Source: an uncultured Prevotella sp.
GTDB taxonomy: Bacteria > Bacteroidota > Bacteroidia > Bacteroidales > Bacteroidaceae
DNA length: 41,640 bases
Direction: 5' to 3'
Assembly (NCBI GenBank): GCA_900317685.1
Contig: ONHQ01000027.1
Location: forward strand, 1 to 41,640
A program made the translations under genes and the position numbers. Shown piece by piece: positions 1 to 6,350 of the stretch (positions are counted from its first letter, which is position 1; every line of letters starts with the position of its first letter). Under the pieces are notes generated by a model, which was not told the DNA's origin, did no database searches, and saw only the letters and a program-made list of their open reading frames with translations.

Positions 1-519
1 TGCAAAGGTACTATCTTTCGGCGAAAGTATGTACCGTCTCACGCAAGTTTTAAGGTTAGCGATTGTCAGGGCTCGTCCACAGAAAAATCCGGTGCCCCGG
101 TTCAACGCCTTCTGAGCAATAGGCCAATAGAGCGTCTGCAGGTACTTGCGCAGGCGGTCGGCACTGAATTTCGAGATGTCAGCTTCTCCGCTTGCATGCC
201 CATTGTTGGTCCAGCAAGGGTCGAGATGCAGTCGGAAAATGTTGCAATACGTACCCTTGGCAGGGTTTTGAAGAGCTCCGAAAACCTTGTCGAAGTAGTT
301 GATGCACGAAGCCACAGTGCCGTCGTTGCAGGCTGATCCCCATCGATAGCGATTGAAATAGGGATTAGGGGTGTCCATCACGCCATGAAGCACAACGGTG
401 TGTCCTCCTTGGTCGACCAGCTGCTTGCCACTGACGTGAAGTGGCGCTACCACGCCAAACTGGGCAAACGCTCCCATCGGCATCACTGCCATGGTCAGGG
501 ATAATAGAAAGTGTTTCAT
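1..519 (-). pseudogene. Secreted GH5-family glycosidase, N-terminal fragment, interrupted at about base 93
   Basis: The reading frame starts with an ATG at base 519 and stays open to the window edge. Residues 1-20 form a signal peptide ending in AFAQ. The mature part (VVAPLHVSGKQLVDQ, TVVLHGVMDTPNPYF, FRLHLDPCW) resembles the start of Bacteroidota glycoside hydrolase family 5 endoglucanases or mannanases, which cleave beta-glycans outside the cytoplasm. The family-like sequence runs to ALNRG, where GH5 proteins normally continue with a beta-strand of the barrel. Here it changes to unrelated residues (TGFFCGRALTIANL). No catalytic glutamate is present in the window. The abrupt loss of similarity suggests an insertion or rearrangement about 90 bases from the left edge. 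GH5 assignment is from motif recognition; substrate is unknown. Confidence 0.6.
7..35. repeat. Imperfect palindrome at the left edge, possible mobile-element end
   Basis: The arms GGTAC-TAT-CTTTCG and CGAAAG-TAT-GTACC pair around one central G with about three mismatches. Directly beyond it on the minus strand lies TACCTTTGCA, which fits the Bacteroidota -7 box and points out of the window. A palindrome overlapping an outward promoter, just past the point where the GH5 gene loses its family sequence, is compatible with the end of an inserted element. No transposase is visible, so this stays an inference. Confidence 0.35.
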
Positions 520-990
520 AAAAATGAATGAATAAAACGATTGGTTAATAATGGTATTAAGAACTTGATTTACATCGCTTGTAAAATTATACGTTTTGAC
601 AATTGCCTGCTTGTCAGCACGTACCAAAAACTTTATTGTCTGTATCCCCCTCTAATATCCTACAGAAATATTAGATTTATCTCACAAAGATTAGTAGAGT
701 GAGAGATTTCTCTGTTAAAAATGAAACATTATGCACAGGAATACCTTCTTTATACCTATCATCTTAACACCAACACAGCCCAATATATACTTTAGGTCTT
801 CCTGTCTTCAATATCAGCAGCCGCCCCGCTTCGTATATCCACTTTGTCTTATAAACTGACATTTTTGCGGCCACGAGAATCGATTCTTTTCGACGAAGAC
901 CTGTCTCGCTCTGATTTTTGCGAAAAATCGCACATTTTGCATTCCTCTAATAATCAACGTGTTACAAAAAGGCCTCTTTTCTATCACTAG

Positions 991-1048
991 CAAAAAGGCT
1001 TTCTGATCTAAAATTCTCTAGAGAATTTTCGGTCAGAAAGCCTTTTTG
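991..1048. repeat. 58-bp near-perfect palindrome with no loop
   Basis: The two 29-base arms (991-1019 and 1020-1048) are complementary at 27 of 29 positions, with the fully palindromic core AAAATTCTCTAGAGAATTTT and outer arms CAAAAAGGCTTTCTGA / TCAGAAAGCCTTTTTG. As RNA it would make a hairpin much longer than usual terminators. It lies between divergent genes, so no transcript from a neighbour needs to end here. Related outer motifs (ACAAAAAGGCC near 964, ACCTTTTTGAT near 1106) form a looser nested inverted pair around it. Confidence 0.85.
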
Positions 1049-1059
1049 ATGAAGAGAAA

Positions 1060-1103
1060 CCGCTGAGATGATAGCGAAAAACTGCTGAGATGACAACGAA
1101 AAC
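1060..1103. repeat. Two-copy 22-bp tandem repeat
   Basis: Two adjacent 22-base units share the core GCTGAGATGA followed by a CGAAAA run and differ at about four positions. They sit directly beside the 58-bp palindrome. No function is evident. Confidence 0.5.
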
Positions 1104-1336
1104 CCACCTTTTTGATCCTGCGACAAGGCAAAAACGAGTTTGAAAAGTCAAAAATCCCATTTTTACATCTCTAGATTGCAAGTTGAGGCGAGCATACTTT
1201 TGTCAATATAAATCACCATCGCATAGATAACAAAGTCTGTCTTTTCTGTTACAAATACAGGTAGAAAGAACCCACACAACCAGCGAGAAGGTATCAGAAT
1301 TATAGGAACATCACTGTAGATTTAACCCATGAATCC

Positions 1337-1368
1337 TTGCGTAACTCAAATTAAAAGGCTATATTTGC
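1337..1368 (+). promoter_or_regulatory. Bacteroidota-type promoter of the toxin-antitoxin operon
   Basis: TTG at 1337-1339, then exactly 20 bases, then TATATTTGC at 1360-1368. This matches the sigma-ABfr consensus. The antitoxin ATG lies 20 bases after the box, behind an AGAAGGAG sequence. No obvious operator palindrome for the antitoxin is seen. Confidence 0.8.
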
Positions 1369-1388
1369 AAAAAAGAAGGAGATAAACG

Positions 1389-1655
1389 ATGACTATAATC
1401 ACAGGAAGACAATTCAGAGCTAATCAAAGTAAGTACATTGATATGGCTCATAAAGGTGAGAGAGTGATTCTTTCATCTAAGAAAGGATATACAGAACTAA
1501 AACCTATCGCAGAAACCGACAAAGAGGTTGAAGACTACAAGCAAGCTGCGTCTCTTACAGCGCTTGCCGCCAAAGCTGAGCAAGACCACAAAAATGGCAA
1601 TACGATAAAATGTAATACAATTGAAGAACTCCATTCTTTTCTAGATTCCTTATGA
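1389..1655 (+). CDS. Type II toxin-antitoxin antitoxin, Phd/YefM family
   Basis: This 88-residue protein starts with the Phd/YefM fold pattern: a short strand (MTIITGRQFRAN), a helix (QSKYIDMAHKGE) and then strands RVILSSKKG-YTELKPI. Family members bind the operon's own promoter as dimers through this N-terminal half and neutralise the toxin with the acidic, helical C-terminal tail, here roughly residues 45-88. Its last four bases overlap the toxin start (ATGA), typical translational coupling for such pairs. Codon use is A/T-rich compared with the core genes to the right, suggesting recent acquisition. Family assignment is by motif and by partner; the exact subfamily is not certain. Confidence 0.85.
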   Translation: MTIITGRQFRANQSKYIDMAHKGERVILSSKKGYTELKPIAETDKEVEDYKQAASLTALAAKAEQDHKNGNTIKCNTIEELHSFLDSL

Positions 1656-1927
1656 GCTATAACATAGAATTTACAAAGGAAGTAGCAAAAGTACTCAAGA
1701 AGTTGAAGAAGTCCAGACCACAGCTTTTCAAAAAGTATTCTGAGCTCTTAGAAGAATTAATGTTGCATCCTAAGATAGGGAAGGGGCATCCTGAGCCACT
1801 CATTGGCGGCAACAGCATCAGATGGTCAAGACATATCTCTGCTCATGACAGAATCATTTACGACATAAGGGAGGAAGAAGTAACAGTTCTTGTTATCCAA
1901 GTAGAAGAACATTATAACGACAAATAA
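1652..1927 (+). CDS. Type II toxin, Txe/YoeB-family mRNA interferase
   Basis: The 91 residues match the YoeB/RelE-like fold. Diagnostic parts are an N-terminal strand and basic helix (KVLKKLKKSRPQLFKK), the segment GKGHPEPLIGG, then RWSRHISAHDRIIYDI and a C-terminal EEHYNDK. In YoeB toxins the PEPL, WSRxI and HRxxY elements and a C-terminal H-Y pair form the active site that cuts mRNA at the ribosome. All have counterparts here (Arg in HDRIIY, His-Tyr in EEHYND), so the toxin is probably intact. It is translationally coupled to the upstream antitoxin and followed by a hairpin terminator. Confidence 0.88.
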   Translation: MSYNIEFTKEVAKVLKKLKKSRPQLFKKYSELLEELMLHPKIGKGHPEPLIGGNSIRWSRHISAHDRIIYDIREEEVTVLVIQVEEHYNDK

Positions 1928-1997
1928 GGTTGCGTCGGCACGAAAAGACTGACAACATTACCTTATAATAAACTATAATAAAAATCACGCTTAACAA

Positions 1998-2028
1998 AAA
2001 AGAGAAGCTCTCAGAGAGCCTCTCTTTT
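1998..2028. terminator. Hairpin terminator between toxin gene and tRNA-Ser, probably bidirectional
   Basis: Arms AAAAGAGAAGCTCTC and GAGAGCCTCTCTTTT pair with one mismatch around a single A. The A-run on one side and T-run on the other let it serve the toxin gene on the plus strand and the tRNA on the minus strand. Confidence 0.8.
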
Positions 2029-2037
2029 CATGCTTTG

Positions 2038-2125
2038 CGGAAGATGAGGGATTCAAACCCCCGATACCCGAAAGGGGTATACCGGATTTCGAGTCCAGCG
2101 CATTCGGTCACTCTGCCAATCTTCC
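2038..2125 (-). tRNA. tRNA-Ser (anticodon CGA)
   Basis: The 88-base gene folds as a class II tRNA. The acceptor stem is GGAAGAT/ATCTTCC with discriminator G. The anticodon stem CTGGA/TCCGG encloses loop CTCGAAA (anticodon CGA, reading UCG). A long variable arm (TACCCC-TTTC-GGGTA) and the T-loop GTTTGAATC are present. CCA is not encoded. The 3' end faces the A/T-rich toxin-antitoxin region. Confidence 0.95.
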
Positions 2126-2136
2126 AATTGCGACTA

Positions 2137-2144
2137 CAAAGGTA
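2137..2144 (-). promoter_or_regulatory. -7 box for tRNA-Ser
   Basis: TACCTTTG, followed by T, ends 11 bases before the mature tRNA 5' end. No TTG is found at the ideal distance upstream. Confidence 0.6.
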
Positions 2145-2199
2145 ATAAAAAGATGGTAAAGGATGATTATCCTTCTTTGACAATTTTAATAAATTAACA

Positions 2200-2562
2200 C
2201 TACAACTTTGTCTCCATCCACTTTTTCAAGACCACAGCCTGGTTGTGCGTTTCATCTTTTGCACCGAAGAGCAGCGTCACATTGCCTTGCGACAAGAGTG
2301 TCTTGCACTTATCCACAAAGCCCTGGGCCTCATCGTTATGCTCAAGTTCCCCAATATACTTTTCCGTGAAGGCAGGAAAAAGTTCGGGCTGATGTCCAAA
2401 CCATTTCCTCAGTTCGGTAGACGGTGCTAGCTGCTTGTCCCACTCGTCGATGTCGGCTTTATCCTTAGAGAGGCCACGCGGCCACAATCTGTCAATCAGC
2501 ACCCGGTAGCCATCCTGCTCATCGGCAGGCAGATAGACTCTTTTGACTTTTAATTCACCCAT
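2200..2562 (-). CDS. DUF488 (YeaO-like) family protein
   Basis: The protein of 120 residues contains the DUF488/YeaO core: YRVLIDRLWPRGLSK, then the DEWDKQLAPSTELRKWF segment, and a C-terminal half ending in LLFGAKDETHNQAVVLKKW. This is a widespread small cytoplasmic family of unknown biochemical role; I do not assign one. I chose the ATG giving MGELKVKRVYLP because the frame upstream runs through the promoter and lacks family similarity. A -7 box lies 22 bases upstream. The gene follows the Crp/Fnr gene on the same strand but has its own promoter. Confidence 0.85.
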   Translation of the reverse strand: MGELKVKRVYLPADEQDGYRVLIDRLWPRGLSKDKADIDEWDKQLAPSTELRKWFGHQPELFPAFTEKYIGELEHNDEAQGFVDKCKTLLSQGNVTLLFGAKDETHNQAVVLKKWMETKL

Positions 2563-2584
2563 GATCAATCTTATTTTTACGCCA

Positions 2585-2592
2585 CAAAGATA
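2585..2592 (-). promoter_or_regulatory. -7 box for the DUF488 gene
   Basis: TATCTTTG, followed by T, lies 22 bases before the chosen ATG and supports that start. No well-placed TTG is seen. Confidence 0.6.
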
Positions 2593-2658
2593 GCACAATC
2601 TCTCAAGTATAGAAGGTAACAATTGTGCCCTTTCGTGGACAAATAACGTTAAAAACAA

Positions 2659-3330
2659 TCACTTCAGCTTGTTGCTGTCCAGAATCTTGATGCTCCGTCC
2701 ATCGATCTCGATGGCACCCTCTTTTTCGAAATCGGCTAGCACACGCTGCAAAGAGTACTTTTGGATGCCGAAGCTGTCGGCAATCTGTTGTCGGCTGCGA
2801 TAGAGCTGGATGACGCGAGAGTTTTGTTCTTTCGCCCTCTTGATCAACAGGTACCCTACTTTTTCTCTGACTGTCATCAGCGATAGCACGTTGATTTTGT
2901 GGGTCAGGAACACGTTGATGTCAGACAGCGTACGGATGAAGTTCATACACAGCCGGCTGTTTCCATCGATTCCCCTTGCAAAGTCCACCTTGTCAATGCG
3001 AAGTATCGAGCAGGACTCCACGGTCTCCACGCTCACAGGCATGAGATTGTTGGAAGAGAAGATGAAGGCAGGTGCGATGAGATGACCGGCCCGAAGGCGA
3101 CTTACCTCTATCTGCTTTCCGCCTACAGAAGACATTCGACATACCATCGTACCGGCCAATACGATGTCCACATGCCGGTAAGGCATGCCGGCAAGCGAAT
3201 AGATCTCGTTTTTACTGAAAGCTATGAGCTTGTAGCTGACGCCGGCGAAGAGCTCCATGATCTCGGTCTCGGAAAAGCCCGCGAACAACTTACACTGCTG
3301 AAGGGTTTTGATCTGTTTACTGTCTAACAT
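2659..3330 (-). CDS. Crp/Fnr-family transcriptional regulator
   Basis: The 223-residue protein has a cyclic-nucleotide-binding-like beta-roll at about 15-125 (LFAGFSETEIMELF, then a GTMVCRMSSVGGKQIEVSRL hairpin and LIAPAFIFSSNNLMPVSV). A long dimer helix and a winged helix-turn-helix follow at about 178-206 (SRQQIADSFGIQKYSLQRVL). The N-terminus has a single Cys13, so an Fnr-type iron-sulfur cluster is unlikely. The effector is unknown; similar Bacteroidota proteins include nitrosative-stress and carbon regulators. It sits just downstream of the anion symporter on the same strand, with a terminator between them, so it is an independent unit that might control neighbouring genes. Confidence 0.88.
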   Translation of the reverse strand: MLDSKQIKTLQQCKLFAGFSETEIMELFAGVSYKLIAFSKNEIYSLAGMPYRHVDIVLAGTMVCRMSSVGGKQIEVSRLRAGHLIAPAFIFSSNNLMPVSVETVESCSILRIDKVDFARGIDGNSRLCMNFIRTLSDINVFLTHKINVLSLMTVREKVGYLLIKRAKEQNSRVIQLYRSRQQIADSFGIQKYSLQRVLADFEKEGAIEIDGRSIKILDSNKLK

Positions 3331-3457
3331 GTCTGAATTGATTAATGATCACTGCGCCTCCATTTCTGTGACGCCTATATGAATTGATAACGAGCGAACA
3401 GACACCTTATTATATATAAGGGATACATTATCTCGCCAGCATAAAGCTAAGAACAAT

Positions 3458-3486
3458 TCAGGGCACCCCCTATTGAGGTGCCCTGA
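3458..3486 (-). terminator. Terminator after the symporter gene
   Basis: On the minus strand TCAGGGCACC pairs perfectly with GGTGCCCTGA around a nine-base loop, followed by the moderately T-rich ATTGTTCTTAG. It lies about 30 bases past the symporter stop. Confidence 0.7.
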
Positions 3487-3517
3487 TAGAGAATATATGT
3501 CAAACGAAAATGCTTCG

Positions 3518-4987
3518 TCAGAATATGCCAGCCTTACCCACAACGACCAGGAGGGTGAAGCCAATGATCAAGGTCAGGAAGCCGACGACAATACCCGTCT
3601 TGGCCATATCCTTCTGATCGATCAAGCCCGTAGAGTAAGCGATGGCATTTGGAGGCGTAGAGATCGGCAAGGTCATTGCGGCAGATGCTGCCACTGCGAT
3701 ACCGATCAGCATCGTGGACGTACCGCCGATGACACTCAGCTTATCACCCATACCCTCGCAAACCACCGTAAGGATAGGGATCATCAGAGCGGCCGTCGCC
3801 GTATTGGAGATGAAGTTGGAAAGGAAGTAGCAAACCAAACCGGCGATGATCAGGATCACAATAGGGCTCCATTCGCCGAATGGTATTGCCTGGATGGCCA
3901 CCTTGGCCAATCCCGTGCCATTGAGTGCCAGTCCAAGGGCGAATCCGCCAGCCACCATCCAAATGACACCCCAGTCGATCTTTTGCAGGTCTTTGGCAGT
4001 GATGACACCTGTGATGGCAAAGACAGCAATAGGCAGCATAGCCACCGTGTTAGAGTTCACTCCGACATACTTACCCATAATCCACAACAAGATGGTTATG
4101 GCAAAAGTGATACCTACAACAGCAGTACGCCAATTATGACTCATGTCGCCTTGGATATTCAACTCGATCGTTTTCTGAGTGAAGGGGAAGAACTTCTTCA
4201 ACACGACCCATGCGATCAAGAGAAGCACGATGACCAGTGGTCCCATGATCATCATCCACTGTCCGAAACCGATCTGCATATTCAGTCCGGCAGGATCATT
4301 GAGCACTTTATAGGCAAAGGCATTTGGCGGGGTGCCGATCGGTGTACCCATACCTCCGAGGTTGGCACCGATAGGGATTGACATTGTCAAGGCGATGCGT
4401 CCCTTGCCATTGGCAGGCAGAGCCTTGAAGACAGGCGTGAGGAAGGTTAGCATCATAGCGGCCGTGGCCGTATTGGAAATGAACATGGAGAAGACGCCGG
4501 TGATGAGCAGGAAGCCCAACAAGACATTCTCACTCTTCTTGCCAAATGGCTTGATGAGCGTCTTTGCCATCCACACGTCGAGTCCCGACTTCGTGGCAGC
4601 GATGGCAAGGATGAAACCACCGAGGAAGAGGATGATCGTAGGATCGGCAAAGCAGGCCATGATACCCACCGAGTCCAATAGCTGACCATACTGTCCCTCA
4701 TTGCCTTGCAAGAAATTGAACGAGGAATTACTCACACAGAATAATAATACAAAGATGATTGCAATGGACGTCGCCCACGCGGGTATCGCCTCCGTAATCC
4801 ACAACATCACTGCCATCACAAAGATGGCAATCACTCTCTGCTGTACCACAGTAAGCCCAGCAATACCAAAGCAGGCGCTTGGCAGATTCCAAATAATCAG
4901 CGTTACCAGTGCAGTGATCAAGAACCAGATCAGCTTTTTCTTGTCCAAGTGACCAGTAACGACATTCTGTTCCGTTTCCTTCGTCAT
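3518..4987 (-). CDS. Sodium-coupled anion symporter, DASS/SLC13 family
   Basis: This hydrophobic 489-residue inner-membrane protein has the inverted-repeat architecture of the divalent anion:Na+ symporter family. Each half carries an SNT motif (171-173 in FISNTATAAMM; 394-396 in FISNTATAALM) and a TPPNA motif (219-223 and 444-448). In family members these form the sodium and carboxylate binding sites. Likely substrates are C4-dicarboxylates or related anions such as sulfate; the sequence alone does not decide. Multiple membrane segments fill nearly the whole length and both motif pairs are intact. It has its own consensus promoter and terminator, so it is a monocistronic unit. Confidence 0.92.
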   Translation of the reverse strand: MTKETEQNVVTGHLDKKKLIWFLITALVTLIIWNLPSACFGIAGLTVVQQRVIAIFVMAVMLWITEAIPAWATSIAIIFVLLFCVSNSSFNFLQGNEGQYGQLLDSVGIMACFADPTIILFLGGFILAIAATKSGLDVWMAKTLIKPFGKKSENVLLGFLLITGVFSMFISNTATAAMMLTFLTPVFKALPANGKGRIALTMSIPIGANLGGMGTPIGTPPNAFAYKVLNDPAGLNMQIGFGQWMMIMGPLVIVLLLIAWVVLKKFFPFTQKTIELNIQGDMSHNWRTAVVGITFAITILLWIMGKYVGVNSNTVAMLPIAVFAITGVITAKDLQKIDWGVIWMVAGGFALGLALNGTGLAKVAIQAIPFGEWSPIVILIIAGLVCYFLSNFISNTATAALMIPILTVVCEGMGDKLSVIGGTSTMLIGIAVAASAAMTLPISTPPNAIAYSTGLIDQKDMAKTGIVVGFLTLIIGFTLLVVVGKAGIF

Positions 4988-5035
4988 AACTAAATGCTTT
5001 AAGATGAATACTTATAGGTTTGAGGTATTATTGCT

Positions 5036-5067
5036 GCAAATATACGTGGATTTATTGAGATAAACAA
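5036..5067 (-). promoter_or_regulatory. Consensus promoter of the symporter gene
   Basis: On the minus strand TTG (5067-5065) is followed by exactly 20 bases and TATATTTGC (5044-5036). The leader to the ATG is about 40 bases. Confidence 0.85.
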
Positions 5068-5151
5068 CTATTTTTGTCCTAACTTAGTTTTAATAATCGC
5101 TTAATTCTGTTAAATGTATAATAAAAAGAAGCATCTGTCAGAAACATTTTC

Positions 5152-5159
5152 TATTTTTG
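5152..5159 (+). promoter_or_regulatory. -7 box and long leader of the DUF1573 gene
   Basis: TATTTTTG is followed by a leader of roughly 115 bases. The leader holds a small hairpin, GGCGGGT/ACCTGCC with one G-U pair, near 5178-5196. Whether the leader regulates translation cannot be told. Confidence 0.5.
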
Positions 5160-5280
5160 TAAGTCTTAAATAATGTAGGCGGGTGTGATACCTGCCCATC
5201 AACAAACCAATAAAACGAAAATACACTCCTTATATATATAATAGGAGTATAACAGATAGAAAACAAAAAAGTATCATAAG

Positions 5281-5673
5281 ATGAAAAAGAAAGTTTTATT
5301 GTTCGCAATGCTCCTGTTCTGTTGCATAGGACAGGCCTTTGCACAGGCTCAGATCAAGTTTGACAAGGTTACGTATAACTTTGGAACATTCTCCGAGAGC
5401 CAGCCCGTGCAGAAATGCACATTCACTTTCACCAATGTGGGTGACAAACCTTTGGTCATCAACCAAGCACTGGCCAGTTGCGGCTGCACGGTTCCTTCCT
5501 ACACCAAGGCTCCGATCAAGCCGGGAGAGAAAGGCGTGATCACGGTGACCTATAATGGCAAGGGCAAGTTCCCCGGCCATTTCAAGAAAGCCATCACCAT
5601 CCGCACTAATGGTGTACCTGAGATGACAAGACTCTACATCGAAGGTGAGATGAAAGAAGCAAACGACAAATAA
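5281..5673 (+). CDS. DUF1573 domain protein, exported
   Basis: A signal peptide (MKKKVLLFAMLLFCCIGQAFA, about 21 residues) precedes one compact beta-sandwich domain. The DUF1573 signature is clear: IKFDKVTYNFGTF near the start, then CTFTFTNVGDKPLVI, ASCGCTVP and a PIKPGEKGVITVTYN segment. This immunoglobulin-like family is common in Bacteroidota and is thought to sit in the periplasm or on the outer surface. No enzymatic function is known. The paired cysteines in SCGC are typical of the family. The gene is monocistronic with its own promoter and a strong terminator. Confidence 0.92.
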   Translation: MKKKVLLFAMLLFCCIGQAFAQAQIKFDKVTYNFGTFSESQPVQKCTFTFTNVGDKPLVINQALASCGCTVPSYTKAPIKPGEKGVITVTYNGKGKFPGHFKKAITIRTNGVPEMTRLYIEGEMKEANDK

Positions 5674-5681
5674 ACAAAGAA

Positions 5682-5725
5682 AAAGCAGCACTCTCAGACA
5701 TAGGGAGTGCTGCTTTGTTTTTTTT
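5682..5725 (+). terminator. Strong rho-independent terminator after DUF1573
   Basis: AAAGCAGCACTC pairs perfectly with GAGTGCTGCTTT around an 11-base loop, followed by G and eight T. The A-rich left flank could also stop the convergent FHA-gene transcript. Confidence 0.92.
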
Positions 5726-5775
5726 GCTACAAACACCAAACCACATGGCAGTTTGGAATTGTAGTATATCATATT

Positions 5776-6336
5776 CTATTCCAATGACAAGATGATCGAG
5801 GTGGCACCAAGGGTAAACAATGTACCATCTTCTATCACCCGACGCTCATGGTCGCCCAGCAACTCGTTGCCAACAAAAGTGCCGGTATTGCTTGGGCCGT
5901 CCCGAAGGATGAATTTCAATCGTCCATTGCGGTCACGCGACACATTCACGACACAATGTGTCATATCCATACTGGGATCGTCCGTGGCAATTGCACAGTC
6001 GACATGAGAGCTACGGGAAGCCCTGCCGATGACGTTGTCGCCAAGATGTAAAGGGAACTCCTGTTTATAATGGAAGCGGTTCTCTATCACAACCAATTTT
6101 CCAAAGTTCTCTGATGGTTGTTCTCCAACTGTTGGCGAGGCAACAGCATCAGAGGCTGTCTGATCCTCTTTCTTTGCCTGCGAAGCCTGAGCAACAGATT
6201 TCTTCGGGACCTTCAATCTGACTCCAACTTTCTTTCCACATTCAGGGCAGACAATCACAAACGTTCCGTTCTCATCAACTTCACTCTCATCGAAGAAGAT
6301 GGTATTTCCACATTTAGGGCAACGAATCTTTTTCAT
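5776..6336 (-). CDS. Zinc-ribbon and FHA domain protein
   Basis: Residues 1-35 form a zinc ribbon with CPKC (Cys6, Cys9) and CPEC (Cys30, Cys33). A low-complexity Lys/Ala/Ser linker follows. Residues about 79-184 are a forkhead-associated domain: NVIGRASRSSHVD contains the phosphothreonine-contacting Gly-Arg and Ser-His type residues, followed by MTHCVV and NTGTFVGN. FHA domains bind phosphothreonine peptides, so this is likely an adaptor rather than an enzyme. No kinase gene is in the window. The gene begins 14 bases after the HU-CCDC81/SPOR gene and shares its promoter, so the two products may work together. Confidence 0.88.
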   Translation of the reverse strand: MKKIRCPKCGNTIFFDESEVDENGTFVIVCPECGKKVGVRLKVPKKSVAQASQAKKEDQTASDAVASPTVGEQPSENFGKLVVIENRFHYKQEFPLHLGDNVIGRASRSSHVDCAIATDDPSMDMTHCVVNVSRDRNGRLKFILRDGPSNTGTFVGNELLGDHERRVIEDGTLFTLGATSIILSLE

Positions 6337-6350
6337 GGTTTAATGGATCA

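Larger units (their letters stand above)
520..1336. other. Long A/T-rich intergenic region without a supported gene
   Basis: This stretch separates the divergent GH5 fragment and toxin-antitoxin genes. I see no open frame with a believable product on either strand. It contains short palindromes (AGAATCGATTCT at 876-887; GATTTTT-GCG-AAAAATC at 913-929), the 58-bp palindrome and the two-copy tandem repeat listed separately. The bases just upstream of the GH5 start carry no clear TAnnTTTG box. Confidence 0.6.

Noticed and set aside
3335-3360. Possible Fnr-like site (TTGATTAATGATCA) before the Crp/Fnr gene
   Set aside because: The second half does not match ATCAA, and there is no nearby promoter box to give it a defined position.
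3473-4381. 302-codon plus-strand frame across the symporter gene
   Set aside because: Its composition is rich in His, Asp, Gln and Arg, with no domain; the minus-strand symporter has its promoter and conserved motifs.
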